A stretch of DNA of 64,000 bases from Rhopalosiphum padi (taxonomy: Eukaryota > Arthropoda > Insecta > Hemiptera > Aphididae): contig NC_083599.1 of NCBI RefSeq assembly GCF_020882245.1, forward strand, positions 1,736,001 through 1,800,000, written 5' to 3'. The position numbers were made by a program, and so were the translations under genes. Shown here one piece after another: positions 32,450 to 41,989 of the stretch (its first letter is position 1; every line of letters begins with the position of its first letter). The notes beneath the pieces are model-generated. The model saw only the letters and a list, made by a program, of their open reading frames with translations. It was not told the origin of the DNA and made no database searches.

Positions 32450-32860
32450 ATGTAGACACACGAATTGAGTAACGAAGTGATGTGCCACAGTATTTGCTTC
32501 GTGATTGTACATGGGGACTGCCCATGCGAATTTCGATAAGTCGTCCTGTAACGTTAAAATAAATGCGTTTCCACTGGTCGACTTAGGTAATGGACCAACA
32601 ATGTCCATGAATATTTTTTCAAAAGGACGAGATGCAGTGGTTGTGATCACCATCGGTTCTTTGATTGTTCGGTTAGTGGTCTTGCTGAATTGACAAACTG
32701 TACATGATAGGACGTAGTCTTTGATCATCTGTCTCATACCTTTCCATTGGTATTGTTGAGATATTCGTCGATAAGTACGGGTAATACCTTGGTGTCCACC
32801 CATAGGATTTTCGTGAAATTCTTTTAGTATTTGTAGCTGTTCTTCTTGTGTCGGCTGCTC

Positions 32861-33262
32861 TTTTACCATCACTTTGATAGTAATAGAAGAGTTCCGGAAT
32901 ATATAACATAACATAGAACGAATGGTTTCCCATTTTAATCCTTGCGGACCGCAATCTAAACGCGGGCATGCCAGATACGTGATTTGTCGTTCCATGCATG
33001 CTTTCTTGAGATTTATGAGGCTTTGAAACACATTTTGATATGTAGGCTTTTGCCAATAGTGTTCTCTTGTTATTAGGTAAAATATTGATATATTTTCTGT
33101 GTCTAATGAGGCAATTTCCGTGACGGATTTGTTGAGATTACGTAATCGCGTGATGTTCCCAAATTTTCTTCGTACAGCTAGCGCTATCCCTTGTGTCATT
33201 TTAAAATCTGCCGATACACATACTACTAGAGATGCATTCAATTTTTCGTCGAAAATATTTCC
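32861..33262 (-). CDS. Macro domain (TARG1/OARD1-like) inside gypsy pol
   Basis: This is a domain of the pol frame, not a separate gene. Residues 170-303 (from 33769) read as an ADP-ribose-binding macro domain of the TARG1 type: a beta strand with SLVVCVSADFKMTQGIALAVRRKFG, then FYLITREHYWQKPTYQNV, then LACPRLDCGPQGLKWETI and a final strand SITIKVMV. These correspond in order to the phosphate- and ribose-binding loops of the family. Where TARG1 has its catalytic aspartate (in the GCGLD loop) this protein shows DCGPQ, so hydrolase activity may be lost or changed while ligand binding could remain. The assignment rests on motif order and my memory of the family, not on a search. It lies between RNase H and integrase in the same frame. 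Confidence 0.8.
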
Positions 33263-34365
33263 TGGGATTTCGAGAACATTCGGCGTAGATTTTTTTTTAC
33301 TTGAGTCAGCTGTTAAGAAACCATTGTACTCATCTGTTTCTTGTGACTGTGAAGGTTCTGAATACTCTGGAAGTTCTGGTCGAGTTTCTGAGGATGACTG
33401 AGGGATTTCCGAAAGTATTACTTGATTTTCGATGTCTTGAATAGAGTCAGTGTTTTGTTGTGACCTAGTTACAACTCTATGAATTCGACTAAGAGCATCG
33501 GCATTAGTATTACTCGCTCCCGGCTTGTATTGAATCGTGTATTGATATTCCTCTAGTTTTAGTCTCCAACGAGTAAGCCTAGAACCAGGGTCCTTTAGAT
33601 TGAAGAGCCATACTAGTGCGCGATGATCCGTTATTACATTAAATTTTTGTCCAAAGAGATATGATCGAAATACCTTCATACCCCATACTATACTGGAAAG
33701 TTCTTTTTCAGTTGTGTTATAATTAACTTCAGCCTTGTTTAGGGTTCTAGAAGCGTATGCTATTGGCAAGTCCTTACCTATTGGTCCTTGGGAAAGAACA
33801 CAGCCTATAGCATAGTTACTGGCGTCACACGTAAGGTTAAAAGGTTTTGAGAAATCTGGGTACTGAAGTATCGGAGATTGGATTAAACAATTCTTTAATG
33901 TCTCAAACGATTGTTAGCACAAATCACTCCACCTAAACGGGACATCCTTCTTGAGTAATGTTGTTAGGGGTTTTGCTATTTGGCCGTAGTTTTGGATGAA
34001 TCGTCGGTAATATCCGGATAACCCAAGAAAAGATTTGATCTCTTTAACGTTTTTTTGGAACTGGAAATTTCTGAACACATTCCACTTTTTGAGGATCTGG
34101 TTTTACACCTTCGTCTGTAATTCGATGTCCTAAGTACGTTACTTCCTTTCTGAGGAATTCGCATTTTATGGGTTGAAGTGTTAAATTGTATTGCCTAAGC
34201 CTATTGAAGATATCGACGAGTTTCTGTGAATGGTCGGAGAGATCTTAGCATATACTATTATGTCGTCAAGGTACACAAAGGCTTTTAATCCATTTAGTCC
34301 TAGGAGTACCTTGTTCATCAACCGTTAGTGTTACAAACATAATATTCTATTAGTTTATTAATAGT

Positions 34366-35502
34366 GTGGTCTTATTTTCGTCTTTTGTCGCATTGTCTGT
34401 TTTGCATACTTTCAACCTAACGTTCTCTCGTTTTTCCCGAACACCTAGCCCGAACATAACTATCACCATTGATCGATCAGGGAACATAATCCCGGCTTTG
34501 TCCGAAGTGTACCAACGTAAGGTCAGGCTATCTGACCTTCCAAAATAGTTCCCTGCAGGATCATATCCTGTAAAATCCAGAACATCCGGGGAGATTTACC
34601 ACATTGACATTAAAGACTCAGGACCAGACACCACGTATAAATTCAAGCACGTCCCGTTGAACTTACTCCGACTGGAACTTTTAGACGACGCCCAGGAATT
34701 TGCTTTCTCAGCAATCCCCAACCCAGACTACGAAGTCATCATCCGCGTTGACGACTTTGAGCGAACACCATCTCCAGTAGCATTAACAGTCACTGACGCC
34801 GAGCTTTTAGAGGCTTCACAGACAGCATTGCTAGAGTCTACCTTTGAGGAAGAGTCTGAATTCGAGGACGACCCTAAGGATAGTGTCGACACAACAGCTG
34901 ATCAAACAACACAAAGTCCTAGCTGCCCGGTGGTGTTTAATATAGCATCCACATCGACACCTGCTCATTCGCCTAATACTAACAATCAAGCACTTGACTT
35001 CAGTAAGACAATGAATACCAGACCAGTTGTAGCTCCCATGGCTAATATTGTGGATAATGCCGGGCGTCTAATGCTCAATGGTCGTACGCCATTCTTAGAT
35101 CCTATTTATCTCTCAACCTTAACATCAAATTTTGGCCCCTATCGACAGCTTATTCTAACATCCATATCATCAGACTGGTTCAAGACTCCTGTGGCGGCCT
35201 ATGATGACACTATGATTATCGCTGCTCAAGCTTTCTGCCTTGCCCGGCTGGACGAGATTGACTCTCACACTGCTGTGAGACATCTCGTGTTGCTTACAGG
35301 TGAATTAGCAGCTCCATTTCTCCCAAGATCAAGTTATTTGGAGACTATTGCGGCCAACAACGAATTTGTGCGAATAATGAAGTATATGCTAAGAGCGCCA
35401 GGTATTACAGACATGTTTGAGGGACTTACGGCTCAGACATATGCAGTAGCCAGGGGCACAACAACAGCCGCTATCCCACCGCTGCCACCAAAAATGTTAT
35501 GA
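34366..35502 (+). pseudogene. Unidentified ORF, opposite to pol, at the gag position, one stop
   Basis: One frame runs from an ATG at 34366 to a TGA at 35500-35502 with a single TAG at about 34546, giving some 378 codons. The protein has an acidic, Ser/Thr-rich middle (residues 55-125 of the downstream part: TFEEESEFEDDPKD) and a helical second half (NGRTPFLDPIYLSTLTSNFG…RLDEIDSHTAVRHLVLLTGEL). There is no zinc knuckle. Codon use is more G+C-rich than the surroundings and the opposite strand has stops, so this is real coding sequence. Its last codons run antisense through the primer site into the LTR. Most likely it is gag plus leader inverted within this copy; an independent gene or a true antisense gene is possible. 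I do not recognise the family. Confidence 0.6.
35473..35490 (-). promoter_or_regulatory. Primer binding site, tRNA-Leu type
   Basis: On the minus strand, four bases after the 5' LTR, the sequence TGGTGGCAGCGGTGGGAT is complementary to a tRNA 3' end of the form …ATCCCACCGCTGCCACCA. I recall that end from tRNA-Leu (AAG). This fixes the element's orientation as minus. Confidence 0.85.
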
Positions 35503-35791
35503 TTTTACACAACAAATAAAAGAACGTACGCAAAATAATTAAATAAAAATTATATTTTTATTATTTACTACGGCTAATGACAATGTATCGGTTCAGACGT
35601 AATATTAAGACTAAAAACTGCCTGGCCTCCCGTATAGTGTATTGGACGACGACGCTCCGTGTCACAATCAAAATCCTATGTCAGCGGATTCCACGGTCTC
35701 GCCGTCGTATAACACACTATTCCTGATGGTCTTAAAAATATCATGTAGAAATAATATTATATATTATAATATGATTCAGGGGTTCATAACA
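35495..35791 (-). repeat. 5' LTR of the gypsy element
   Basis: 297 bp, identical by eye to 27022-27318; followed on the element's strand by the tRNA-Leu primer site. Confidence 0.95.
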
Positions 35792-35872
35792 ATAGGTATT
35801 CATAACTGTTCATTTAACTAAAATTAAAATATAACAAAAAGCCCATGAGATGTCCTAGATATTTTACCTTTA

Positions 35873-36039
35873 AATTTTACAAGAGATTCACTCTAATTTT
35901 TAAACTAAACTTGATCTGCTGAATAGTTCAAAATTTATTTAAACAAGATGTGTTTACAACACATCTTGAATTACAGAATTAGTTGTAAGGCCCTCTCAGA
36001 ACTCAACAAAACTAACTATATATTATTATGTTTGCGTAG
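35873..36039. other. Short spacer
   Basis: Contains a short inverted repeat (aagatgtgtttacaacacatctt at about 35944). Nothing else seen. Confidence 0.4.
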
Positions 36040-37574
36040 TAAGTAAAGGTAAAATTGAAATCATATGCCCAATAACTGATATGGTTAGTGCAAAACATGA
36101 TAGAGAAACTGTAACAGAATGGTTGAAATGTTTTAGAGATCTAATAATTGCAAAAGATCCAAGTATCTAGCTGCCTTTAAAAAATGTTTTCAAAGATTTC
36201 AGTTGGAATTTTATGCATTGTATTTCTAAAGCATGGAATGGTAATAAAGAAACAATATTTGAATACCTGGATATGTGTCATAGAATATTAACTGAAAGAG
36301 AAACATTGTCTTATAACACAGTAGTTATTACTTCTTGTACAAACCATTATATTAAAAATATTCTGAGCAATGTTAAACGGTATTATCCAGATGATGAAAA
36401 TATAGCGTTTTACATAGCCAGATGTGTTGATTTAGCATTTGAAATGAACAATTATGAAGAAATCATAAGTTTAAGTTGCTGTCGACTATGATCTTGTCAG
36501 AAAAGTCGACGGAAATGTGTAAAGCAGCAAGTATGGAAATGAAAATATACCTACAAACAAACAATGGATTAGTTAGGAATAAAATTGAAAAGTTTGATGA
36601 CGATCAAAATTACTCTTGTGGTAAAACAACTGATACCTCGTAATATGCCAAACGAAAGAAATCTGCATTTTATCATGATTTAAAATAAATATTTAACAGC
36701 GTGAATAAAATAGTAAGGATCATAATCACCTAGATGTTAATAGTATGTATTCAGAACAGTACTTGTTACATTTCCTTACTGAAAATATGGCATACAATGT
36801 GGACAAAAGTTATGACTACTCTTATTAATTTGGAAGAACGCCAGAGTAATGCATCAGTAGAAAGTTGGTTTAATTTAATGAAAAATCATACTTTAGCAGG
36901 CAAAAGAAAAATGAAATGTGGTAGGTTTATTGAAAATATAACCCAATATGAAGCTTAATAAGCTTTAGACAGGTTGAATTACAAATACCTATAATAATAT
37001 ATGCCATAAAAAAAGCTAATTGTGACGAAGACAATTTGCATTCAAATACTCCAGAAATTTGGAGGAAGAAAGGAAAACGTCCAGCATTCTTGAGAAACAA
37101 TAATAACATTTTAAGAAAAAGTTATGGTAAATACCAACAAAATTGTTTTTCATTAAATATACAGTGCCAAGATAAGACACTACAACAGGGCGTATTACAT
37201 TCAAAAGAAGATGAGTTTAATAATGATCATCTGTTCATCTCACTGTTTACAGTCAAATAGATCAACCAATTATGCGCAGTTTGGATATAGGTGAGCAATT
37301 ATTTGATAACCCCAGTGACATCAATGATCATAATTGTGTATTAACAAGAGAAAATAGTACAAGTCCAAGAGTCATTGTGAATATTAATAAGACTGTTGTT
37401 AATACTTCGCCTGTGGCTTCGACTACCCAAATTCCATCAGACACTTATGGACACGTAGTTGTATGGGAATCGTCCACAGATAAGTCTCCAACAGTTTCAA
37501 ATACTGTTGTCCATCGAAAAATTACATTTCACTGCCACCGCGTTTTCTTTGGCATCAACACCGTTCGTTTGTAA
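36040..37574 (+). pseudogene. Decayed transposase-like protein related to the 42-kb pseudogene
   Basis: Three frames carry successive pieces: CPITDMVSAKHDRETVTEWLKCF, FKDFSWNFMHCISKAWNG, then SCTNHYIKNILSNVKRYYPDDENIAFYIARC (36213-36491), later NASVESWFNLMKNHTLAGKRKMKCGRFIEN (36830-36955), then EIWRKKGKRPAFL and a tail to 37574. The order D-rich core, C…H…K helix and VESWF block resembles the uncharacterised DDE-type transposon proteins also represented at 42000-43680, but the two are different families. Stops and frameshifts separate every block. Function: presumed RNase H-fold transposase; not proven. Confidence 0.6.
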
Positions 37575-38340
37575 ACCAATTTAATTTAATAAACAAACTT
37601 CAAAAATGCCCATTGCCGAAAGACCAAGTATTTACAAGTTCACGTAGCGCGCGCAACACAAAAACATGAGTCGGCGTTCTGTTATAGTGTCGGGTGATGG
37701 AAAATCCGACGGTTGTTCGCGTCTGTTTCCCACTCGTCGATGAGTCAGCGTCGTACCCGCGCAATTTCTGTTTTAACATCTGTTTGGTATTTTAAATGTT
37801 GGTTTCCAAGTTTGGATTTTTTTAATTTAACACATTGTGGACGAAAATTTTTTTAAGCATTGTTACGTTCTGGACGAACGCGTCAGAACGGCGTCTAACA
37901 CGGTCTGTGTTTTTAAGTATTGGAGACAACGCTATTTTTATACAGTTTAATGTTCTGGACGGTTATCGTGTTTAAAACAGTAAATATTTTTGCGTCTAAA
38001 AGACGAGCACCGTGTTTCACAAGAAATCGTTTAAGTATATTGATATTTTATCGATATTAAATATACATTTTAATTATAATATAAAGTGTATTGAAAATAT
38101 CGCAGTACCAAGAATTGTTTAATATATTTTATCGATTATAATATGATATTTATAGTCTTCAAAATTATATTAAATAATAATTATGATGTTTACATCATTT
38201 CCCCATCGACCACCGATTTGGTGCGTTGTCCTGGGCGCCAAATTTTATTATTTAATTGTGGTTTACTTGTTCTATTCCATTGTTATGTTTATAATTATTC
38301 GAATTATTAGTTAACATAACAATACATATTAATAATTCAC
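37575..38340. other. Non-coding DNA upstream of the second piggyBac
   Basis: A GC-richer patch (37640-37780) is followed by repeated TTTAAG/GGACG wording (ttgttacgttctggacgaacgcg, atgttctggacggttatc) that suggests short internal repeats. It could be the left flank of the piggyBac pseudogene; a terminal repeat with TTAA was not identified. Confidence 0.35.
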
Positions 38341-39630
38341 TATGAATCGCATTAATGACGATGAAATCGTTCTAATAATGGATGAATTTTCGGAGAACAG
38401 TGGTTTTAAACTCGATGACAATGATTCCGGTTAGTAAATTAAAAATTGCTATACAAAAAATAATTTTTACGAATACCAACTATTTATTATTTTTAGATGA
38501 AGATGTAACAGATGATTGAAATAAAACTTATACTAATTTGGCTTCTGTTGTACCCGAATTTTATAACTACATACGAACATACCGTACAAAACGTCCGCGA
38601 TCTAATTTTACCAATTTATTATAGTCCGCGATATGCAACTCAAACAATAGATAGTACAAACTGTCCGTTTACCTGAACTGGTACTTTCAAGATTACCTGT
38701 GAGTCACAGAAGACTAAAAGGCCTAAACCACATCTATTTACTAGCTATCGCCTATCAGTACGTTACAAACGAAGTAAGCGAAAACTCCACTGAGCTCGAA
38801 TTTTTTCAACTATATTTTCCACAATGTATTAAAAAAGAAACCAATAGGTATGCGTTTTCATTAATTCGTTCATTAAAAATACGTAATGTACTAAAAAAAA
38901 AATCAATTAGGCATAAGTGGAAGTCTTTAAGTATTTCCGAAGTTTATACATTTTTTTCTATAATTTTACATATGTTTGGTAGAAAAAGCGCATATTAAAG
39001 ATTATTGGTCAACCAACCCTGTCTTACAAACTACATACGCTTCAACTCGTGAAAAGGGATAGGTTTGTAAGTATTTTTTCTGTGTTACATATAGCAAATA
39101 ATGATAAATATATTCGTAAAGGTCAACTTGGATATGACAGTTTGTATAAAATTAGATCTTACGTAAATTTTATAAATGATCAAATGTTTAAATTATACTA
39201 TCCTGGTCAAATTATTTCTGTCGATGAGGTGTGTGTCCTTTTCGCGGAAGAATTCATTTTAGAGTACCTTTACATGAAAAATAATCCCGAAAAATATGGT
39301 ATGAAATTATATATTGCTTCTGACAAGGGTCAGACAGGGTACACATTAAGTTTTAAAATTTATTCTGGAAAGAGCGAACAAAATAATTCAATAATACTAT
39401 TATATAGTCGATTATTAAAATAGTATTTTGACAAGGGCCATACTATTTACATGGATAGGTTTTATACTAGTCCTATGGTGTTGGAGTATCTTTGGGATCA
39501 TAAAACTAATGGTGTAGGAACGGTGATGGCAAATCGTAGAGGACTTCCAAAAGATACCTATATTTATAAGGCCAAGACATATATTTCACGGAGGGCAATC
39601 GTGTTGCGTTTTTTGCATGTAAAAAGTTAG
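38341..39630 (+). pseudogene. Second piggyBac transposase, degraded
   Basis: A first exon-like piece (MNRINDDEIVLIMDEFSEN) lies at 38341-38431. Further pieces are 38699-38996 (…LEFFQLYFPQCIKKETNRY…SISEVYTFFSIILHMFG) and 39049-39423 (DRFVSIFSVLHIANND…YPGQIISVDEVCVLF…KYGMKLYIASDKGQTGYTLSFKIYSG). After a stop, YFDKGHTIYMDRFYTSPMVLEYL and GTVMANRRGLPKD follow to about 39630. The first two catalytic Asp regions are visible (SVDE, YMDRFYTSP), while the third and the C-terminal Cys-rich domain are missing. It is clearly a different lineage from the intact element at 2929-5736. Confidence 0.85.
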
Positions 39631-39639
39631 GACGGGCGC

Positions 39640-40443
39640 AATCGTATTTCACCGGTTGTACTGTTTTCATCCCCGCCGCTGTTCCTGTCGTCGTCGTTAT
39701 AATGAGTGTTGATGGTTTTGTTTACGCCACATTCGTTGTTGCTTAAATTAACATTGATGGCGTTGTAGTAGCAACTGTTGCTAATACTGATGGATCAGAT
39801 CGAAATACTATAGAAGAATCTGTGTTGAATGTATTAATTTTATTCGGCGGTAAAAATAGGTCGGTTAATAGTGGCTTTTCTTCATATGATTTAAAATATA
39901 TATTTCCATTATCCATTATTTTAATATTTTCGAATTCTTTTAAAATGAGTTTTTTATATTCAATGGTCCTAAAAATAATTCACCAAAACACTAGAAACCG
40001 ATTCCAATGGAAAAACTCGTTAGAGAATTGATTAAAAAATTATTCAAAATGCATTTTCTCATCGCAAATTTCGTGTAGATAGTCTATTAAAACCCAGATA
40101 ATAAATGTTTTTCTTTTGACGTACAACTCGACCTAATATTAAAACAAACAGATGTCACTTAAAAAAAATTCATCATTTAAGGTAAAGGCTGAAAAACTAG
40201 AATTTATGTTTTCGTAAGTAGACCGTATTTAACCAGTAGCACTTTGAATCTTACTACCCAAGAGAATGTTAACTCAGAATATCCTCTTTTTTCATCGAAA
40301 AGACCGCATTTGTCATTGTTTTTTTCTATTGGTGCTGAAATTGTCATCAGCGACGCTTGTCCTGATGTTGTTTGTACTGTTTTCGTCCCCACCGTTGATA
40401 ATTGATATAATGACTGTTGATGGTTTTTTTTAAATAGCAACAT
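39640..40443 (-). repeat. Unidentified repeat with internal copies; partner of 46050-46345
   Basis: Positions 39640-39910 match the reverse complement of 46050-46345 over about 270 bp, with long shared words such as GGCGTTGTAGTAGCAACT and AAATACTAT(A/T)GAAGAATCTGT. Part of it (gtactgttttc…ccccgccg…ttgatggttttg) recurs at 40373-40435. On the minus strand the piece reads as protein (FKSYEEKPLLTDLFLPPNK…FRSDPSVLA), and the 46-kb copy reads similarly on plus, which suggests a coding origin. Family unknown. Confidence 0.55.
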
Positions 40444-40690
40444 TCGATATATTATAATTCTTCATCATCTTGAGTTTGAGAAAAATCCATCTTCATTAAC
40501 ATTAACAACTTCTTTACTCCATTTAAAATCTAAAATACCCCCTGTTATATAATTATCAAAGATATTACAATTCCCATTGGATTTACACTTAATACAATTT
40601 TTCAAAAGAATTTGCTTAATAGCAGTTTTAAACTGAACTACATTTGGATTGTTATTTGATCCTAAACTCTGTCGGTTTTGTCAGCGTCTG
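40444..40690 (-). pseudogene. THAP/P-element-like transposase C-terminal fragment
   Basis: The minus frame reads SLGSNNNPNVVQFKTAIKQILLKNCIKC…LDFKWSKE, the block I associate with the end of P-element/THAP9-type transposases (NNNPTVxQF followed by a basic helix). A THAP-domain exon lies in the same orientation at 41270-41592, separated by a hAT tail. Confidence 0.55.
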
Positions 40691-40818
40691 CATCCAGTGT
40701 TTACTCCGAAAAATCATTTTCAGAGGCAGGATTAATGTATGAAGCTAAAAGAAATAGACTTCATCCTCAGAATGCTGAACAGCTTTTGTTTGTTCGTCAT
40801 AATATAGATAAATTTTAA
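40680..40818 (+). pseudogene. hAT dimerisation-domain remnant
   Basis: The plus frame reads ASSVYSEKSFSEAGLMYEAKRNRLHPQNAEQLLFVRHNIDKF then stop, the C-terminal end of ZBED-type hAT transposases. The rest of the gene is absent. A short tandem repeat lies downstream at 41045-41155. Confidence 0.8.
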
Positions 40819-41044
40819 ATATTTTTTATTGTATAGTCATAATATTATTAATTACTGACAGGGTACCTAGTGTTTAATACCTATTATAATTTTATTCGCT
40901 TTATTTTTTATGTTTTAATGTTAATACTCAATAGTGTTTGGCTAAGTACTAAGTAGTATATTATAATTGCTTAACTAATAATTAATATTATTTATAGTTT
41001 TTCAACCAACAATCGCGGATATCCATTTTGTAATTTACATTTCT

Positions 41045-41155
41045 ACTCGGTCATTACTCGGTACTCGGTTAGTATTAAAAATTGTACTCGGCCAGTACTC
41101 GGTACCCGATTAGTATTAAAAATTGTACTCGGCCAGTAATCGGTACCCGGTTTAT
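41045..41155. repeat. Short tandem repeat, unit about 50 bp
   Basis: The unit TACTCGGNNAGTATTAAAAATTGTACTCGGCCAGTA with GGTACCCG is repeated two to three times. It may be a subterminal repeat of the hAT remnant just upstream. Confidence 0.6.
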
Positions 41156-41269
41156 ATATTAATGTCAGAAAATGATAACTGTAAAGTAAGTAATGTTTCT
41201 GTAATAAAAGAAAATAAATTTTATAAATTAAGTATGAAATAATGGAACATTGAAGACTGTATTATCAAT

Positions 41270-41592
41270 GTTGGTTAAAATATTTTCTTACCTTCAGAAC
41301 TTTCTACGGAAGTTACTTCTTTCTCAACAATACTAGTGTTAGAAAAATCCAAATTACGAGCCTTTGGCGGTATCCTATTGGCGGATGACAATGATTTTGT
41401 AAAAATAGTAGGAACTGCGTTATCATTCAATCGAAGTTTGTAACTTCCTCCAGGTTGATCATAAAAATATTTTCTATTAAAGTGAACACTACACATTTTA
41501 CTATATTTATTAGGAACAAATCCTTTGCGAGCAACTGCTTGAATTCTTAGCTGATTTCTGGTTGGATTCTTTAATGGAAAACTATAGGTGCC
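41270..41592 (-). pseudogene. THAP zinc-finger exon
   Basis: Read right to left after an acceptor-like TATAG: YSFPLKNPTRNQLRIQAVARKGFVPNKYSKMCSVHF…LRLNDNAVPTIF. This is the second half of a THAP domain (hydrophobic FPL, CSxHF zinc ligands, AVPTIF end). THAP domains bind the ends of P-type and related transposons, and also occur in host factors. The first half (CxxxGC) should lie to the right but was not found. With 40444-40690 it forms the remains of one P-like element. Confidence 0.7.
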
Positions 41593-41989
41593 TAAATTAA
41601 ATTTATATTATGAATAATAAGAACAAAAACGTGAGTTGATTATATGCAAATTTCAATAGTAAATGTCAACTTACGATAAATATTCGAACATCCATGAGCG
41701 GAGCAAGTAAAATAGCGGAGGAAGTTATAATATTATTAAAATAATAAATTTGGTTGTTAATATTAATAGGAATTGTAATTAGTATAAGACGTTTAGTTTT
41801 AGTGTTCTGGTTCGCCTCTCACTATGCTCACAAGTCTCAATTTCATACAAACAAAATTTCAAACGAGAAACGATTTATAATTATTGATTATCAATATTGC
41901 ATCAATTCTGCATAATGTAAACATTGCCATCTTTACAAATGGCCGCCACAGATCCACGAATAACATTAAGTAAATGATCGTGTTATCTA
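41593..41989. other. Intergenic, no feature
   Basis: AT-rich. A long minus-strand frame across 41859-42215 is the antisense of the decayed plus-strand gene and is not coding. Confidence 0.4.

Larger units (their letters stand above)
29355..34320 (-). pseudogene. pol: gypsy pol, truncated, with macro domain and hAT insertion
   Basis: Reads right to left. At 34320-33925 there is only the palm end of reverse transcriptase (LMNKVLLGLNG, VYLDDIIVY), with frame disturbances near 34245 and 34045 and a stop near 33915. From 33769 RNase H follows (TEKE, TDHR, NTNADALSR), then a macro domain (33262-32861), then integrase with H319, H326, C356 and C359 (numbered from 33769) and the first catalytic Asp in FMDIVGPLP. 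The frame is cut at 32457 by the hAT element and resumes at 30005 with the second Asp (LVTDCGTEF) and the Glu (SNGSLERSH), ending at 29355 after a C-terminal region containing the GPY motif (WLGPYIV). Without the amino part of reverse transcriptase and protease this copy cannot replicate itself. Confidence 0.9.
27022..35791 (-). mobile_element. Ty3/gypsy (errantivirus-like) element with env, identical LTRs, nested hAT
   Basis: Two 297-bp direct LTRs (27022-27318 and 35495-35791) start TGTTATGA and end TCATAACA. They are flanked by the 4-bp duplication ATAG (27018-27021 and 35792-35795). On the minus strand the order is LTR, primer site, [opposite-strand ORF], partial pol, env, polypurine tract (TTTGGGGGG next to 27319), LTR. 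A hAT element occupies 30014-32449. Gag, protease and the first part of reverse transcriptase are missing or rearranged, so the copy cannot be autonomous. I see no difference between the LTRs, implying a very recent insertion. Confidence 0.93.
26909..35872. mobile_element. Foldback MITE, split by the gypsy element
   Basis: The left piece 26909-27021 and the right piece 35792-35872 are inverted copies of each other: left …ATTATCTAGGGCGTCTCATGTGG, right (reverse complement) …ATATCTAGGACATCTCATGGG, and both continue with TTTTGTTA-type sequence. Ignoring the inserted gypsy element, the MITE would be about 190 bp and nearly palindromic. I could not define its own target duplication. Confidence 0.55.

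Noticed and set aside
41045..41155. Tandem repeats considered as a CRISPR-like array
   Set aside because: Units are contiguous tandem copies without regular unique spacers, and the genome is eukaryotic.
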